Below, piece by piece: positions 48,100-61,064 of a stretch of DNA of 64,000 bases. Every line of letters begins with the position of its first letter. Positions within the stretch are counted from its first letter, which is position 1. Under the pieces are notes generated by a model, which ran no database searches, was not told the origin of the DNA, and was given only the letters and a program-made list of their open reading frames with translations. Origin of the DNA: Sympetrum striolatum. Its lineage: Eukaryota; Arthropoda; Insecta; Odonata; Libellulidae. The position numbers were made by a program, and so were the translations under genes. The stretch covers positions 18,570,459 to 18,634,458 of the forward strand of contig OX388349.1 of NCBI GenBank assembly GCA_947579665.1. The letters run 5' to 3'.

Positions 48100-51000
48100 T
48101 AAAATATAAAGTTAAACCTTTCACTTTCTGGAAGGAGGGTATGATGAAAATTAAAAGCAATCTTCCTAATTTTCACCTTTTAATAGTGAAAATTACAGTT
48201 TGTTTTTAATTTTCATCATTTATCTATGCCAATCCAACTCATGAGTAATTTTAATAACCCACTTGTCTCCTCGTAATAAAGTTTTAATCTTTATCACCTT
48301 GAAATAGATAAACGGAAAATATAGGTGAAAATATTACTTAACTTAAATAGTGAGTAAATTAGCATCGACGGTGAATTTCAGCTTTCAGTATGCCTCCGGG
48401 TTGACTTCCTTTCCTGATGACATAGCACATCTCACGTACTTGGTGTCATCATTAGCTACTGCTAATACTTCTCTCCCTCACACCCTTCCTCTCCTCATCA
48501 ATCATTTCCTTCCAAAACATTCCTCAATCAAGCAGTGTCTCCACTTTCTTCTCCTTCGATTTTCTCTCTTTAATCTCGCTGAAGACTCTTAAAGCCCAAC
48601 CTCATCCGACTAGTCAATGTTTAACATCCACTTCTCTAAACTTTCTATCCCCAATCCCTTTCCTCGGAGCGTCTCATGTAGAACAGGACTAGGGAAATTT
48701 ATTGCAGGTAGCTTAAGGGGTTGATAATCTTGATTAACTTTTTAATCTTCCGGATATTTAGTGCCTGCAAAGAAAGTAGATAAAATACGCCTTGACACGT
48801 CGGTTCGCAAAATGGAAGAAAATGAAATTCCAACGTTGACATAGCTGAAAAGTTTAGGATGTTGCTGCTGCTGATGTTGTATTTCTTTCGTTACGATTAG
48901 TATTCTAAAGTCTTAAAAGAAGGGAATTAATTTCATTCTTTTCTTTGATTTATGTATTTAAATTTAAATAAACATTAATATTTGGTTACTAAAACACATG
49001 AGATGAAATAGCTTTTACTTTTTACTTATGAATTTTTATCTTTATTATATATTTTTACTTTATTAATTCTAAGATATTCGGTTGAAAAGTTGTCTTTAAT
49101 GTGGAGAAGTTTATCATTGCTGTTATACTGCTGGAATAAGAGGGAGAAATATGTTTTATAGATAGAAGTTATAGAAAACAATTAACAATTTTTTTCTATA
49201 ACTTCAGAATGTCCTTCCACGAAGTTCGGCCGAATATTATGGAATTTATTTTATAGATAGCTTTTTAACCAAGATTTACTGCGCCTCTTCTCAGTTTTTT
49301 TAGTGCTGCATGAATTAGTTAGTACCATTTTGATTCCCAAATGAGCTGATTGCAATATTATTATGTATATGCTATTTTATATATGTGTCTAAGATGAAGA
49401 TCGAAGTGATTAAATTTTGTAATTCAATTCAATTAAGGAATAATATTTCAAAATTTTTTAAAATTTTGAAATATTTTTTATAGGTCGATTTTTTATAGGA
49501 ATACACGAGTGAATACATTTTTAATCTCCTCTTATTGTAAATAAGAGAAATGATAATTCTTTTCATATTTTTGAAATGTTTCAAGTGAAAAATATCTTGA
49601 ACAGAATACCGTTCTGTTCCCATCCGTTCGCCACATCAAGGAAACCCATGATAGGAGTTATAAAAAGGCTCATAAACACAGAAATTGAGCTTAGTACAAG
49701 TGGCAATATATTTTAAAATATTTTGAATGAAATTTAAATAACACTTAGCTGCAAAGTGAGAGGAAAGCATTGTAGGAGTCGAGGTAGAAATTGCAAAGAT
49801 GATTGGGCGTTCAAGTTAGACGCTCATAGTCATTCCCAAAAAGCGATTGTTGAGTCTCACTATTTTTCATTTTTAATTTCTTCCTACAATGCTTTGCAAC
49901 AATATGCCTCGGTTTTATTATTGTTTAAAAGTGTCCCAGATGCAGTAAGGCTCGATCGCGGGAACGTTTTGAATAATTTTCAGTATTAAAAACAAACAGA
50001 TGATGCCTATTTTACTGTATAACAGTGATTTTTTAATTGCTCCAATTTTTATCGTATCACTAATCCTAAAATTCCTTAATTATGTTTTCGATCTATTTTT
50101 TAAGGAAAATTCGGGACTATTTCAATTAGCATCGATCAGTGGTCTCACTCTTACGTGCATTACTTATCTACATGATTATAATACATTAAATGATTGCTAT
50201 ACACATTATTTATATGCACATTTCAAAGTATCAGGACATCAGATCGGCTTACAAAGAAAGATGAACTCGTTTCTACGTCTTCCTAGAACGCATTGCAAAT
50301 ACCTCTTCGCTATTTAATATTTTGATCGACCATATTCTTAGTTTTACTCTTATTTCTTCCTAGAATCCCTGCCCTGCGTCGCAAAGATAGACTCTATCGG
50401 AATGTTTTAGAAGGAGCGGTGAAGAGAAAGAAATAAAATGATTGATGACATAAAGGGAGGGAGCGGCTGTCGCTAATGATGATGGCAATGGCTAATTGGA
50501 TAATGGTCCGGGAACACTTTTTCCTTCTCGGCCCCACATTGCTATGAGAACGGTGATTAACTATTTCCACGATTGATCAACCGCGGAATGGCTCCCTGAC
50601 ATTGATTTTATTACTAAGCCTTACAAAGATAGAGGACCAAGACCGCAATTCTATTTTTAGACGATACATTACCAATTGGGATATCTTTTCTTTGGTTTGC
50701 TAATCATAATTCTGAACTCCATAAACCGCAAATTAATAGAGATGATGAGACGAGAGAAGCAAACTGATTGTGGATTCCCGCTTTGTTTCTAAATCTGAAC
50801 TACTAGTGTGATAGTAATAGTTGGGTTACCAACCTTCGGTTCCTACCGGACATGTCTTACTTTTGCGCAGTCCAGGGACGTCTGGTAGAAATTTTGAATC
50901 CTGCCCGTTTAATGGTAAGCAATACCAAAAATGTACTTTAGATGCTGGCTTCGAACTAAACAATCGCATATTATGAATAATAAAAAAATAATACAGGATT

Positions 51001-51100
51001 TCAGAGCGTATATTAAATTCATCATACAACACATTGTCCGAAAATAGAAAAGTTTTGGCAGACCAATGGCGTCTTAAGTAACAAGATTTATATCCTTCAA
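48100..51100. other. AT-rich spacer with small hairpins
   Basis: No gene recognised. Two exact 14-bp inverted repeats: 49165-49178 with 49192-49205 (GAAGTTATAGAAAA) and 49764-49777 with 49882-49895 (AAAGCATTGTAGGA). 48440-48600 is pyrimidine-rich. Frames at 50000-50317 and elsewhere lack motifs. Confidence 0.35.
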
Positions 51101-51210
51101 AGAACAACGGACTTGAAAAAAGTCTCACGGAGCCGGGAATCGAACCCGGGATCTTCCTCTTTTTTTAAGTCCGTTTTTCCTTGGGATTTTTTCCTGGGCG
51201 CACGACCTTA
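51101..51210. mobile_element. short copy of the tRNA-like palindromic element
   Basis: AACGGACTTGAAAAAAGTCT, then GCCGGGAATCGAACCCGGGA (box B complement), then TTAAGTCCGTTTTTCCTTGG. It matches the outer ends and T-arm of the element at 41107, with the middle deleted. Confidence 0.6.
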
Positions 51211-51519
51211 TATGCAAAGAATCTTTAAATCTTCCCGTAAGATATATATTTTATTTGCATACATTGTAAATACACATATTATACATTGAAAAACTAAAAT
51301 ATAAAATATTAAAATTTTCCACGTTACTAATTTACTATTTTCGTAAGAACTGTTTTTTAAATACTTCACTATACTCATACTTCATCCTCCTTTTGTCTTA
51401 CACTTTCATTACATTTCCAATTGCTGACCGTAACTTAGTGCCTGATTGTGAAGTCATAAGCTGGAAGGGAGTGTAGATACTCATCTTATCCGCCATTTAG
51501 CTATCAAAATCTCTGAAAA

Positions 51520-51600
51520 GGTAATGAGGCTTACTAGAGGAGATGAGGAGTGAGATAGTTGGCTTTTCTTTCGCTCGCTAAGTCGGTCTACCATAGTAAT
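51520..51600 (+). repeat. family-S fragment
   Basis: AATGAGGCTTACTAGAGGAG then GATGAGGAGTGAGATAGTTG is the family-S core; the rest is lost. Confidence 0.5.
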
Positions 51601-54260
51601 ACTACCACAGTAAGAGTAAGACTGAGCCAAATTAGAGGAAAGATACTTCTTTCTCTATTCCGCACTCGAAGACAATTAAAAGGTTTTTATTCATCAAGGT
51701 GTAGTGACAAGATATATTGGGAATTAAGTTCGAAATTTGAACTCGGTATCAATGGCCTAAAAGCGTATATAACATTTCTCGGACATCCAAACTATATTTT
51801 GATATTTTATTTGATGAAATACAAATAACATCATCTATTCGCTGGCCGTGCACATGGACTGAAGGAACTAATGCTTTGAGCTCATTTACGTGCTTGCGTG
51901 TAAATATAAATCCCGACTTTTAACTCGCTTAATTCACTGTAATTTATCTTTTTGTTTGCAATCTGGAGCTAAAAGCAGCGGCCACTAGGAGAAAGCAGAG
52001 AGTTTTCCAACTGTAAGAGTCCAATTTTCTCATCACAAAGGAAAGCAAATTCTGAAGACAATGGAATGTGAATAACGAGAGAGAGTTGTGGGCTTACTAA
52101 TTTTAACAGTCGTCCTCGGTGCGTGTTATTTGAGCTTTCGTTTTCAGAATTCGTTCATCGATGGATTCTTCATTTTGATTATGATTGATTCCGTCGTATT
52201 TCATTGGACTTCCAGCGTAATTTTCATTGCAATCACACTATTTTTGAAAGTTTCTTTTCCAGTTAATAATTCTAAGTTTATCGGCGCATGAATATTATTT
52301 AATGCTATATTTATTTAAAATTTATGTCTTAATTTGTAACTTACTTTATTTCAGTTGATATAAAAATTACCGAATCCCAATGCGTAAAACACGGAACGAT
52401 TCCCATCAGCGGGATTTGTTTATTTGAACAATATTAAGCGAGCGTTTTTATATAATGGATAATGTACTATTTGAGAGAGGGAAATATTTTTATGGCTGTT
52501 GTATGATAACCAGGTAGAGACTATTCCAATCCGCAAATAGGCTCTAGAATTTATAAGTATAGAGGATTTAAAAGCTCTATCTGGAGGCAATCATTTCTCA
52601 CGACCACCTTAAAATTACATTGTTTTGTGTAAAAGGAAGTAAATAATATAATGATATTGAGTACACGTAAAGGATACAATTAATTCATATGAAATTGTCC
52701 ATAAAATGCCTGATTGTGTTTTAAACCTCATTTATACCGTAGAAGTCAAGTTTTATTGTAACGGCTGATTCAGATTTCAATATCCAATATAATCGTACGA
52801 ATTTCATTTAGAATCATTACTACTTGCGAATACTTCAAAACGAGGCAAAGTATACATTTTAGCGGTAACTAGTACTAGTAGTACTAGACAGTAAGTACGA
52901 AAACAAGGGGGAAAAGGGACGGATGTTCAACCTACTATTACAGCCTACACGCACAATAAAATCTCTGTGACTATTCTTGTAGATCAACGCAAAACGTGGT
53001 TTAAGAAGTAAATTGGCTAACACCGCTGATAAAGAAAGTTGCATTCCTTTTTCTGTCTGATGTGCAAAAAGTGCACCGCAATTCTTGTGTAACGAGAAAA
53101 GGCGGGCCCCTCTGGCATTGCGTTCTTCTCAGGTTATCAGTGCGACTGATCCTAAAGAATTTTGCTTCCAGAATTGAAGTCCTTTTGGTAAACAGATATC
53201 TTTAACCTCCGCAAAGGCTAAAGTGAATCACACCAGATCATATACTCATAGCCCTTTTAGAATGTTTCTAACCATTTCTTAGAGACTTCCGACTTATTTG
53301 TTGAGCAGTGCTACGCTATAGAGTGGTGAGTTCGCGAGGAACTGAGGATAAGTGTAAACTGTAAGGAACTGTTAAGTATAAAGATCTTATAATGTTATTA
53401 GAGAAAGAGGAGTCTGGATGTCATCGCTGAAGTCGAGGTACTTGATGTGGCCTAAAACTGCAGTAGGCCTAATATATGTGAGTATATCATATAGAAATCA
53501 TATTAGATTTGATTTATTTCTTCATAAGAAGGGAAAGTTCCATCTACAAGCCATATCTCCTGTATTCCATGTATCACGTATAATACTTTACAATAGTTTG
53601 AAGTAGAAGCTGGTGTTAGGTCCACGGCAGAGTTGGGTAATCAGACGTCAACAGACAACTCCCGGTTTTTTCATGCGTTCAATGCGGCGCTTACTTCATA
53701 TCCTGGCAAATATAAGCATATTTCAGTAATTGTTTCCCAGTTTTATAATCTCTAGGGAAAAAATCGGAATATATTCTACCAAGATATACGTAACTGTTAC
53801 ATTAATTTCCGTTCGTACGATTTCGATGTTAAGAGTATTAAATGGTTGGGAATGCGCCATGCAATTGCGACATGATGGTTTCATGTGCGGCTCATTGAGG
53901 CAATGGTATGTACGGCCCTCGGTGGTATAAGGTTTACTACGTCCTTGCCGAATCTCCGTGTGGATAGAATAGGATGTGAATCGTGATAGATAATTAAATA
54001 ATACGTTCTTGAGTATTATAACTAACAAGTCCTGGAAGGCTTTTCAGAACGTTAAATATGTTTGGTTGTCTTTTTATTGAGAATCATGCGAATTAGTGAA
54101 TGTTGATTTTCAAGTATTTATTGGAACAATAGTGCAAGTAGGTAATATGTTTTAAAGTATAAGAGTTCTCCCATACCCATCTTTAATGTCGATTTTGATT
54201 TGGAGGCATATATCCATTAACCTCCCGCGGAATGTGCCACTGTTTCAAAGCGCGTGGACT
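51601..54260. other. spacer without recognisable genes
   Basis: Mixed AT-rich DNA. The 101-codon minus-strand frame at 54028-53723 (with HCLNEPHMKPSCRNCMAHSQ) is moderately Cys-rich but matches no family I know and overlaps a plus-strand frame; it may be an old mobile-element fragment. Confidence 0.3.
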
Positions 54261-54268
54261 AAATTTTT

Positions 54269-54397
54269 ACTTTCTCCATATACGAAGTATAGAGAAAGTA
54301 TTGTTTTCATGAAAAAATTCGACTTCGAGATTTCAACGGAAATACACGTTTTGGGGTCCCTAGAACACGTTTTGACCATTTTCTGAATGATGTCTGT

Positions 54398-54440
<43 letters not shown>

Positions 54441-55493
54441 TGTGTGTGTGTGTATGTGTGTGTGTGATAATGGGCGTTCTAACTCGAAAACTAAAAGTCG
54501 TATCAATACCAAACTTCATATATAGTACTGTTGTGTGTGCTGTCAGAGTTGATTAGTTTTTGGAGTAAATCCGTTAACCGGAAGTCGAGCTTTATTCATT
54601 AAAGCTCATTTCCGGTTTTCAAAATATCTCCATAAATATGATATATACGTCTATTGTATTACTTATAAAAGTTTTAGATAGTACCATTTACTATAACTTT
54701 TGTATTTAACATATTTTTGTATAACCGGTTCATTAGGAGTTATTCGTGAAATACTGATAAACCGGAAGAAGATGATTATGTACTTTGTGGGCGCTCTAAC
54801 ATGAAAACTATTTGTCGGATCAACCCAAAATTTCATACATAGTACTTTTATTACAGTCGTTAGAGTTGATTAGTTTTTGGAGTAAATCGGCTGACCGGAA
54901 GTCGAGCTTCATTCTTCAAAGCTCATTTCCGGTTTTCAAAATATCTCCATTAATTTGATTTTTAGGTATATACTTTTATCTATAAATGTTGTAGAAAATT
55001 TAATTTACTATAACTTTTGTATGAAACATATTTTTGCATCACTGATTGTTTAGGAGTTATCCATGAAATACTGATAAACCGGAAGTTGCTGATTATGTAC
55101 GTTGTGTAAAGCTCATTTCCGGTTTTCAAAATATCTCCATAAATATGATATTTAGGTATATACTATTATTTATAAAAGTTTTAGAAAATGTATTTTACTA
55201 TAACTTTTGTTTGAAACATATTTTCGTATCACTGATTTTTTAGGAGTTATTCATGAAATACTGATCAACCGGAAGTTGCTGATTATGTACTTTGTGGGCG
55301 CTCTGGGCTCTATAGGCGGAAGGCCAATTCCATCGTTTTTCATCGATCATGTCCCGAAAAACATTATTTATAATGTTTTTGGCGTCAAAGATAATATATA
55401 TATATTAATCACTCATCTTCCAAGTTTAGATTGAATATAGAGTTCGAAATCTCTGGAGTAGATAAATATTTACATCTTATATATGGAGAAAGT
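54269..55493. mobile_element. 1.2-kb element with inverted ends, (TG)n and internal tandem repeats
   Basis: ACTTTCTCCATATA (54269-54282) is inverted exactly at 55480-55493. After the left end come a (TG)n tract (54391-54466) and a roughly 316-bp unit starting GGGCGTTCTAACTCGAAAAC. That unit recurs at 54789 (GGGCGCTCTAACATGAAAAC), partially at 55105 and again at 55296. Each unit carries GCTCATTTCCGGTTTTCAAA and GATAAACCGGAAG. No transposase. The superfamily is unknown. Confidence 0.7.
54391..54466. repeat. (TG)n microsatellite
   Basis: About 75 bases of TG dinucleotides with a few interruptions (TATG, GAG), inside the inverted-end element. Confidence 0.95.
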
Positions 55494-56210
55494 CATGTGC
55501 TGGCCACATCAGATTTTTTATTTTTGTTATCATGAATGTCAAAACTGATATTTGCGGTAAGCGTAATATTTGTAAATTAAATATTAGAAAATTAAAAGTA
55601 AGAGATTTTTTTGTGGTAATTTAAATTAATATTTTCAGGTGAAACTCGCAACACTCCAATGAATTTACTCCTGATTTATTCTTCGCCCGATTAGCACTAA
55701 TATGTTATTTTATCCCAACAATATTTCACTATGGTATGAAGGCATCAGTAATTTAAATTTAAGAGAAATTACTCTCGTAGTACTTCACTGCTATCAGTTG
55801 TAGAAGTTTTACCATCAGAGCTTCTTACGAATAACTTTTCCTTTCCTTCCCCACCGATTTGTGGTTGCTGAAATACCTCTTCCCCTCTGACATTGATATT
55901 CACCCTTGCTTTCAGTCGATATCTCCGTAAACAGAATTGTGGAGGTCACTGATAAGATCGCTTTTTGAAGGAAGACAGCGGAATTTTCTCAAGGATGATT
56001 GATCCTCTGATTTGACCTTCCCTAATGCTACGAGGATAGCTATTCTTTTCAGCGGTAGTGTTAAGTAAGCAGTTCGCTCGAACCCAAATGGAACATTTTC
56101 GTCAAGTTCTTCGCTTCTGAAAGAAATATTGTTGAGGGAGACAATTGTTCTCCGGCAAATCGATCTCAAACTTCAGTATTTCCAAAATACTGTCCACACT
56201 TGCCGTCTTT
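55494..56210. other. spacer with an unassigned open frame
   Basis: Minus-strand frame 56169-55912 (85 codons, with ENVPFGFERTAYLTLPLKR) has no motif I recognise. The region directly precedes an RTE-like tail and could be retroelement coding remnant. Confidence 0.3.
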
Positions 56211-56218
56211 ACATTCTT

Positions 56219-56610
56219 TTAATAACCCATTAGTTTATTATTTTATTCAATTGTTTCTTCCTTTTCTATGCTTAGACCGGTTTGGGTCAATTGTTTATAC
56301 ACCAGTATTTTTATCTGCATATTTTTTACCTATATATACTAAATTTAGTTTTCCTATCTGTAGATTTCGCAGGTTTTTCACACTCACTTCTTGAGGGTGT
56401 TTTCCTGCAGCGGAAAGTTTTTCCTAAGCTCTCTAATTAGGTCTTTAAATCCACGATATAGTTGTCTTTTGTATACTTATTTTCAAGGTATCTCTGTTTA
56501 AAATTTACATACCGAAGGGTTAGATGTAAGATGTAACTTTACAGTCTTAATCTCGTTCTAAATAGAGCCCTTTAATATATTCTTCTTCTTCAGTGTTTTC
56601 ACTTTATCAG
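56219..56610 (+). mobile_element. RTE-like 3' UTR copy 1
   Basis: Shares with 58490-58740 the blocks ATCTGTAGATTTCGCAGGTT, GAGGGTGTTTTCCTGCAG, TTTTTCCTAAGC and AGATGTAAGATGTAAC. GCAGG..CACTC pairs with GAGTG..CCTGC in copy 2 (GAGGGTG here), so a stem-loop is kept in both. No coding part attached. Confidence 0.55.
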
Positions 56611-56654
56611 TGACTGACGTGGAAGAAGTCGTTTTGGGTTTCTATCCTGTATTT

Positions 56655-57030
56655 TAAGTATTCATCCCGAAGAATGAGTGTACCCCATCCTCTCTAACAT
56701 AAGCAACCAAAAGCTTGGGAGGAGAATGAGGCTTACTAGATAACATGAGGAGTGAGGTAGTTTGCCCTTACTTTCCTCGCCAAGCCAGAACGCTGTAAGC
56801 GGAACGTGTATACATTTATGTCTATAAGTGAAGCACAATGACTGTATGAGTAACACTCTTCTTGGCATTCAATAACGAGACTTTAATTAGTGCAACTATT
56901 CAACTTACTCATACCTTAGCAGCTTCCACGTAATCACAGCCGTGGCTATAAGTGCGAAAGAAGCAAATGAAATATACAATTTTTCTCTATGCCAAATGAC
57001 AAATACAAATATTGCATTCATCATATTATG
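56655..57030 (+). repeat. family-S copy, nearly full length
   Basis: AAGTATTCATCCCGAAGAAT, ACATGAGGAGTGAGGTAGTT, CTTTCCTCGCCAAGCCAGAA, AGTAACACTCTTCTTGGCAT and CAGCTTCCACGTAATCACAG follow the family order. Confidence 0.7.
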
Positions 57031-57063
57031 GTTGCTGGAACCGGTTTCTGTATAAGTTTTTTA

Positions 57064-57160
57064 TGCGATGAGCATCGACGATTCGAATCCTGACTCCATA
57101 ACCATCTTAAAGACTACTGTCGTATGGCAGGTGGTGTGTAAATACCAACATTCCTATATG
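57064..57160 (-). mobile_element. faint LINE 3' end
   Basis: The minus strand TTTACACACCACCTGCCATAC resembles the 3' terminus of the CR1/Jockey-type families. Short and diverged. Confidence 0.3.
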
Positions 57161-57559
57161 AGCTAAATCGATGGCAATCACGAATCACTCAGCTCTCAGC
57201 GTCTCCAGCTAACTCTAATCTGTTAGCCTCTCCAATAATCAGCAAATTAACGCCCTAATGTCTCAGCGATAATTTTATTATAAATCCTTGTCAATTTTAC
57301 GAGACGCTCGTTAGATAATTCATGAGATAGTCGAAGTCTTTACTCCGTTGAATTTTTCTTAAATGGAAACGAAATTTTTACATTTAGCGAATTCACTTAA
57401 TTGATATAATTCTAGAACTAGTATTGGTTGCATTGGTTTTCAGTTAATTAAGAATTGGATTACTTTCAATCCTCTTTCTTGTATTTGATTTCCAGCGCGT
57501 GTTTTGTATTCTTCGAACTTCGGTTGAGAACATTTTTCCCAACAGGCCCATGTATTTTT

Positions 57560-58865
57560 GCTTTGCTCTTGTATTTTTTATAATTTTAATTTTAACATTA
57601 CATTCAAATATGTTTCAACAAGGGTAGGCGTAAGATAGGCAATCTCGGGCCTAACCCTTACGCCATATTTCTTACACCTGCCAACATAAGTCCTCATATC
57701 CAAGCCAATTCCCCATTCCCAAAGCCCATTCAACACTTTAACACCTATTTGCTTTTGTACTTGACATAAATTTTTTGTTCCCCCATTTTATCTTCAGTAC
57801 TTCCTTATTTCTGATTTTATGTACTCTATTGATCTCCCGAACTCCGTTGTACACATCCCGAAACTTACTATTTAAAATCCTCGTCCCTTTAAATCAATTA
57901 CGTGTATTAGAATTCGAGCGAAATCTTTTAAACCTTCCTGTGGAAGCAACGCAAGAGCTCCCAAAACACAACAAACATGCAAAAATGCCTGGACGTAATT
58001 TTCATTCTCAACCTAAGGTATTTAATCATTTTATTATTCTTGAAATATTTTTATGTGTTTTATCTTTTTAATGCTACAATTCTTGCATCACTTCCTTCTT
58101 TTGTCTTTTAAGTGTTCTTGACCTTTTAATCTTGTATTTGTATGTGTTTAAAATTGTAATCTTATTCTTTATATATTTTTACGTGTTTTATCTATTTAGA
58201 CAATAATTCTTGCAACATTTTCTTCTTTTATCATCTTAGTATATTAGACCTTTTCATCTTGTATTTGTATGCGTTTCTGATTGTAATTTAATTTCATTTA
58301 TTGAGATGTATCTCCTATTGTTAATGATTATTTTAAATTATAATCTATAATTAGTATAATTTGTGAAGATGATTTATTTTATTTGATTGCTTGAAGTGAA
58401 TTTGTATTTTCCCCTGTCTTTTTGTATACATTTTCTCTTTTCTCTGCTTTTCTTTCATAACTCTTTTCATTCTCCTTCATTAAAAACATAGTTTTGTATC
58501 TGTAGGTTTCGCAGGTTTTCCACACTCCCCTTCTTGTGAGTGTTTTCCTGCAGTGGAAATTTTTTCCTGAGCCCTCAGCTCAGGTTTTTTTAAATCTACA
58601 TACTAGTTTTCTTCGAGTACTTTTGCAAACTATCTCTTTCTCTCTGTTTCTCATATGACGATGGGTTGGATGTAAGAAGAGACCTCCTGGTCTCAATCTC
58701 GCCAGAATAAAGACCTTTTATTATTATAATTATTTTAGCGTTTATATTTTTTATTTTAATTTCAACATTAAATTATATATCTATTAACAAATGCAGTTAG
58801 ACGTAAGAAGGGCAACTTGGGTCTAACCTCGCCTTACTAAAAAAACATTCATTCATTCATACGAA
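57560..58865 (+). mobile_element. RTE-like 3' UTR copies 2 and 3, with a tandem duplication
   Basis: 58490-58740 ends CGCCAGAATAAAGACCTTTT plus (TTA)n. 58741-58860 holds TTAGACGTAAGAAGGGCAAC then TAACCTCGCCTTACTAAAAA and a (CATT)n tail; a diverged copy of this tail is at 57565-57660. Within it, 58041-58165 is duplicated at 58166-58300 (shared TGTGTTTTATC, CAATTCTTGCA, TTGTATTTGTATG). No reverse transcriptase coding part is readable. Confidence 0.5.
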
Positions 58866-58879
58866 CATCGCAGTACACT

Positions 58880-59590
58880 TATGGGAGAATGGCTTTCAGC
58901 CAGGTGGGAGAATTGCAGGTTCTGGATCATCATACGCCCTGATGTAAGATTGAAATATCTGTGTGTGCAAGGAGAGAATTGGATGGGGCCCACTGTTCAT
59001 TTACGCGGCATCCCATATATTCCATCCAATTATTCCAAGATCCCCGCCCATCCCATTCAGAATAGTTCCGGGTCAAAATCGCTGCGGCGGGTGTTTCCCT
59101 TTGAAGGGAATGTCCTCCTTGTCCTCCTTGCGGTCACCCTTTGTCCGTCTTGGAATCCCTTCCGGTCTTGTATCGAGCGAGTTTAACCGCGTAAATCCAG
59201 CTCTTGCGTGCAATCTTACCTAACCTTCCCGTTGACATGCAGCTTCCCTTTTCGGTTGCGTAGCGATGATGCGCTTCTTGTTCGGTGGGTTGCTACGGTT
59301 GTGTCCTGCCTCCCTCGTCTCTACGGTGTGATTTTTACGCCTTCAAAAGCGACGCCGTCCATTTCCTCGTATATTCCAGAAGAAGCGAACCATTTAATGC
59401 TCTGTGTCGTACGGAAGGGCCGCCTAAATTACCCCACTCCTAGGGCTGCAAGAGATGTTCCGCTGACCTAATTATCGCCGTGGCCATTCCTCCTCACGCG
59501 AGAGGGTTCTCTGCAGCCGAATCGCCAGATTTTGATCTCCCGCCGTGCACCCGTTCGCGGTTTGTGACCGTCGTCTCAGAGGGCAGTACT
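58880..59590. other. GC-richer unique island
   Basis: One of the most GC-rich stretches. Overlapping plus-strand frames (58881-59186, 58963-59223, 59208-59471) carry no known domain and no consistent splice context. Could be conserved noncoding DNA or a decayed coding exon. Confidence 0.3.
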
Positions 59591-59869
59591 TTAGAGGGGA
59601 ACACTTTTATTCTCTGTGGCTCTGAGATGGGCCAAAATATTAAATGAAGGTACTTTATTAGTTGCATAAAGGCACAACGTTTAGCGTTACCACAAATTTT
59701 ATTCTCGCATGACATAGGTTTGGACGCTTAGCATCATCATCAGGTATACACAAAATAGAAACAGTTATGTATAATAAATTATATAAAATAATAATAAAAA
59801 ATACACATATAATATTTCTAGCTAACTTATCCCGGTGAATGGATAATTTTTTAGCTCCTTGGTTTAGGA

Positions 59870-60180
59870 TGGACTAAAATGTATGTTTCATTTCCTTTTG
59901 TCATTGTCTTGTTGTTGGCTGTGCTGGCGCCCTGAAGTAGGAGTGAATAATTGCACTGACTAAGGTCTCTCCTTATAGACAGATAAGAAAATTGTTACTC
60001 GTGGAGTCATTGTGCTTCACTTGCGTGGACATGTTCCGCTTATAGCATTCTGGCTCAGTGAGCAAAGCAATGGCAAACTAACTCACCACTCATGTTATCT
60101 AGAAAGCCTCATACTCCTTAAATAGCACTTGCTTTGAGGAGTAAGGTACTACTTGGCCTTCAGGCCGAATCATAAATAGA
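59870..60180 (-). repeat. family-S copy, minus strand
   Basis: ATTGTGCTTCACTTGCGTGG, CCGCTTATAGCATTCTGGCT, CAAACTAACTCACCACTCAT and TTGGCCTTCAGGCCGAATCA are the reverse complement of family-S landmarks. Confidence 0.7.
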
Positions 60181-60784
60181 CAGTCTTATATAATTGAATG
60201 GTTGTACCTTTATCCCTCTACTATGGAAAGCTACCATCTAGGCAGAAGTAGTGGATTCTGTGAAAGTACTTTTAATATGTGCACGTAGATGCGTGTTGTA
60301 TATAATTCAAATTAATAATGGTTCATGATTTAGTCTCCTATTTTATTGTACGATATTATTATTTTTCCCGTAAAATTAGATACTGGACAACAGATCTAGA
60401 GGAAATGGTCCTCTAGCGGTGTTGTGAGCAATACATATGATTTCGTTCATTCCATGTAATTTATATTTTGCCGTTGCCTTCACATTATTAACCCAAGGAC
60501 ACTTATATATAAATATTGCCTTTTTATTTTTAGTTAGATAATGTCAACATCCCTTGATGAATTAGGAGAATCGCGAATTAGTTTATTATTTATAACCGTG
60601 GTGAAACTGCAAAGTAATGAAGCATCTTCGCTACAGAGTTATTTCAAAAATATCTCGAGAGACAATATGTAATTAACATTTTATTTTCGTCGTAAAAATT
60701 TAAAAATTCCGATCAATGTCTTTTGAGTCTTCAGCTCAGAGGCTGCTTCAACACTCAACAACTCCACAGTTATCTTAAGAGGGC

Positions 60785-60930
60785 TTTGAGGTGATAATGA
60801 GTCTCACTACGCAATATGAGGAGTATGGTTGTTAGTCCCAACTTTTCTCAGTGAGTTACAAAATACTTTAATATTAACGTATATTCATAACTAAGCAGGA
60901 TGGAACATTAAATAACACTTTTCATACCAT
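60785..60930 (+). repeat. diverged family-S fragment
   Basis: TGATAATGAGTCTCACTACG, CAATATGAGGAGTATGG and AAATAACACTTTTCATACCA align with the family core at lower identity. Confidence 0.4.
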
Positions 60931-61064
60931 TAATATGGAATAATTTTACATAAGAACAGGTATTGTTAAGGAGCACTCATATGTTAGAGGCTTTTATATC
61001 TGCAATATATGGGCAGGACGCTGACTTAAGTATTTTCTTCTCCTTTATTAAAAGTATCGAAATA

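Noticed and set aside
53723..54028. 101-codon minus-strand frame with several cysteines
   Set aside because: No known family, overlapped by a plus-strand frame, and no start or splice context. Kept only as a note in the spacer entry.
54307..54519. Minus-strand frame with a long Thr-His repeat
   Set aside because: It is the translation of the (TG)n microsatellite.
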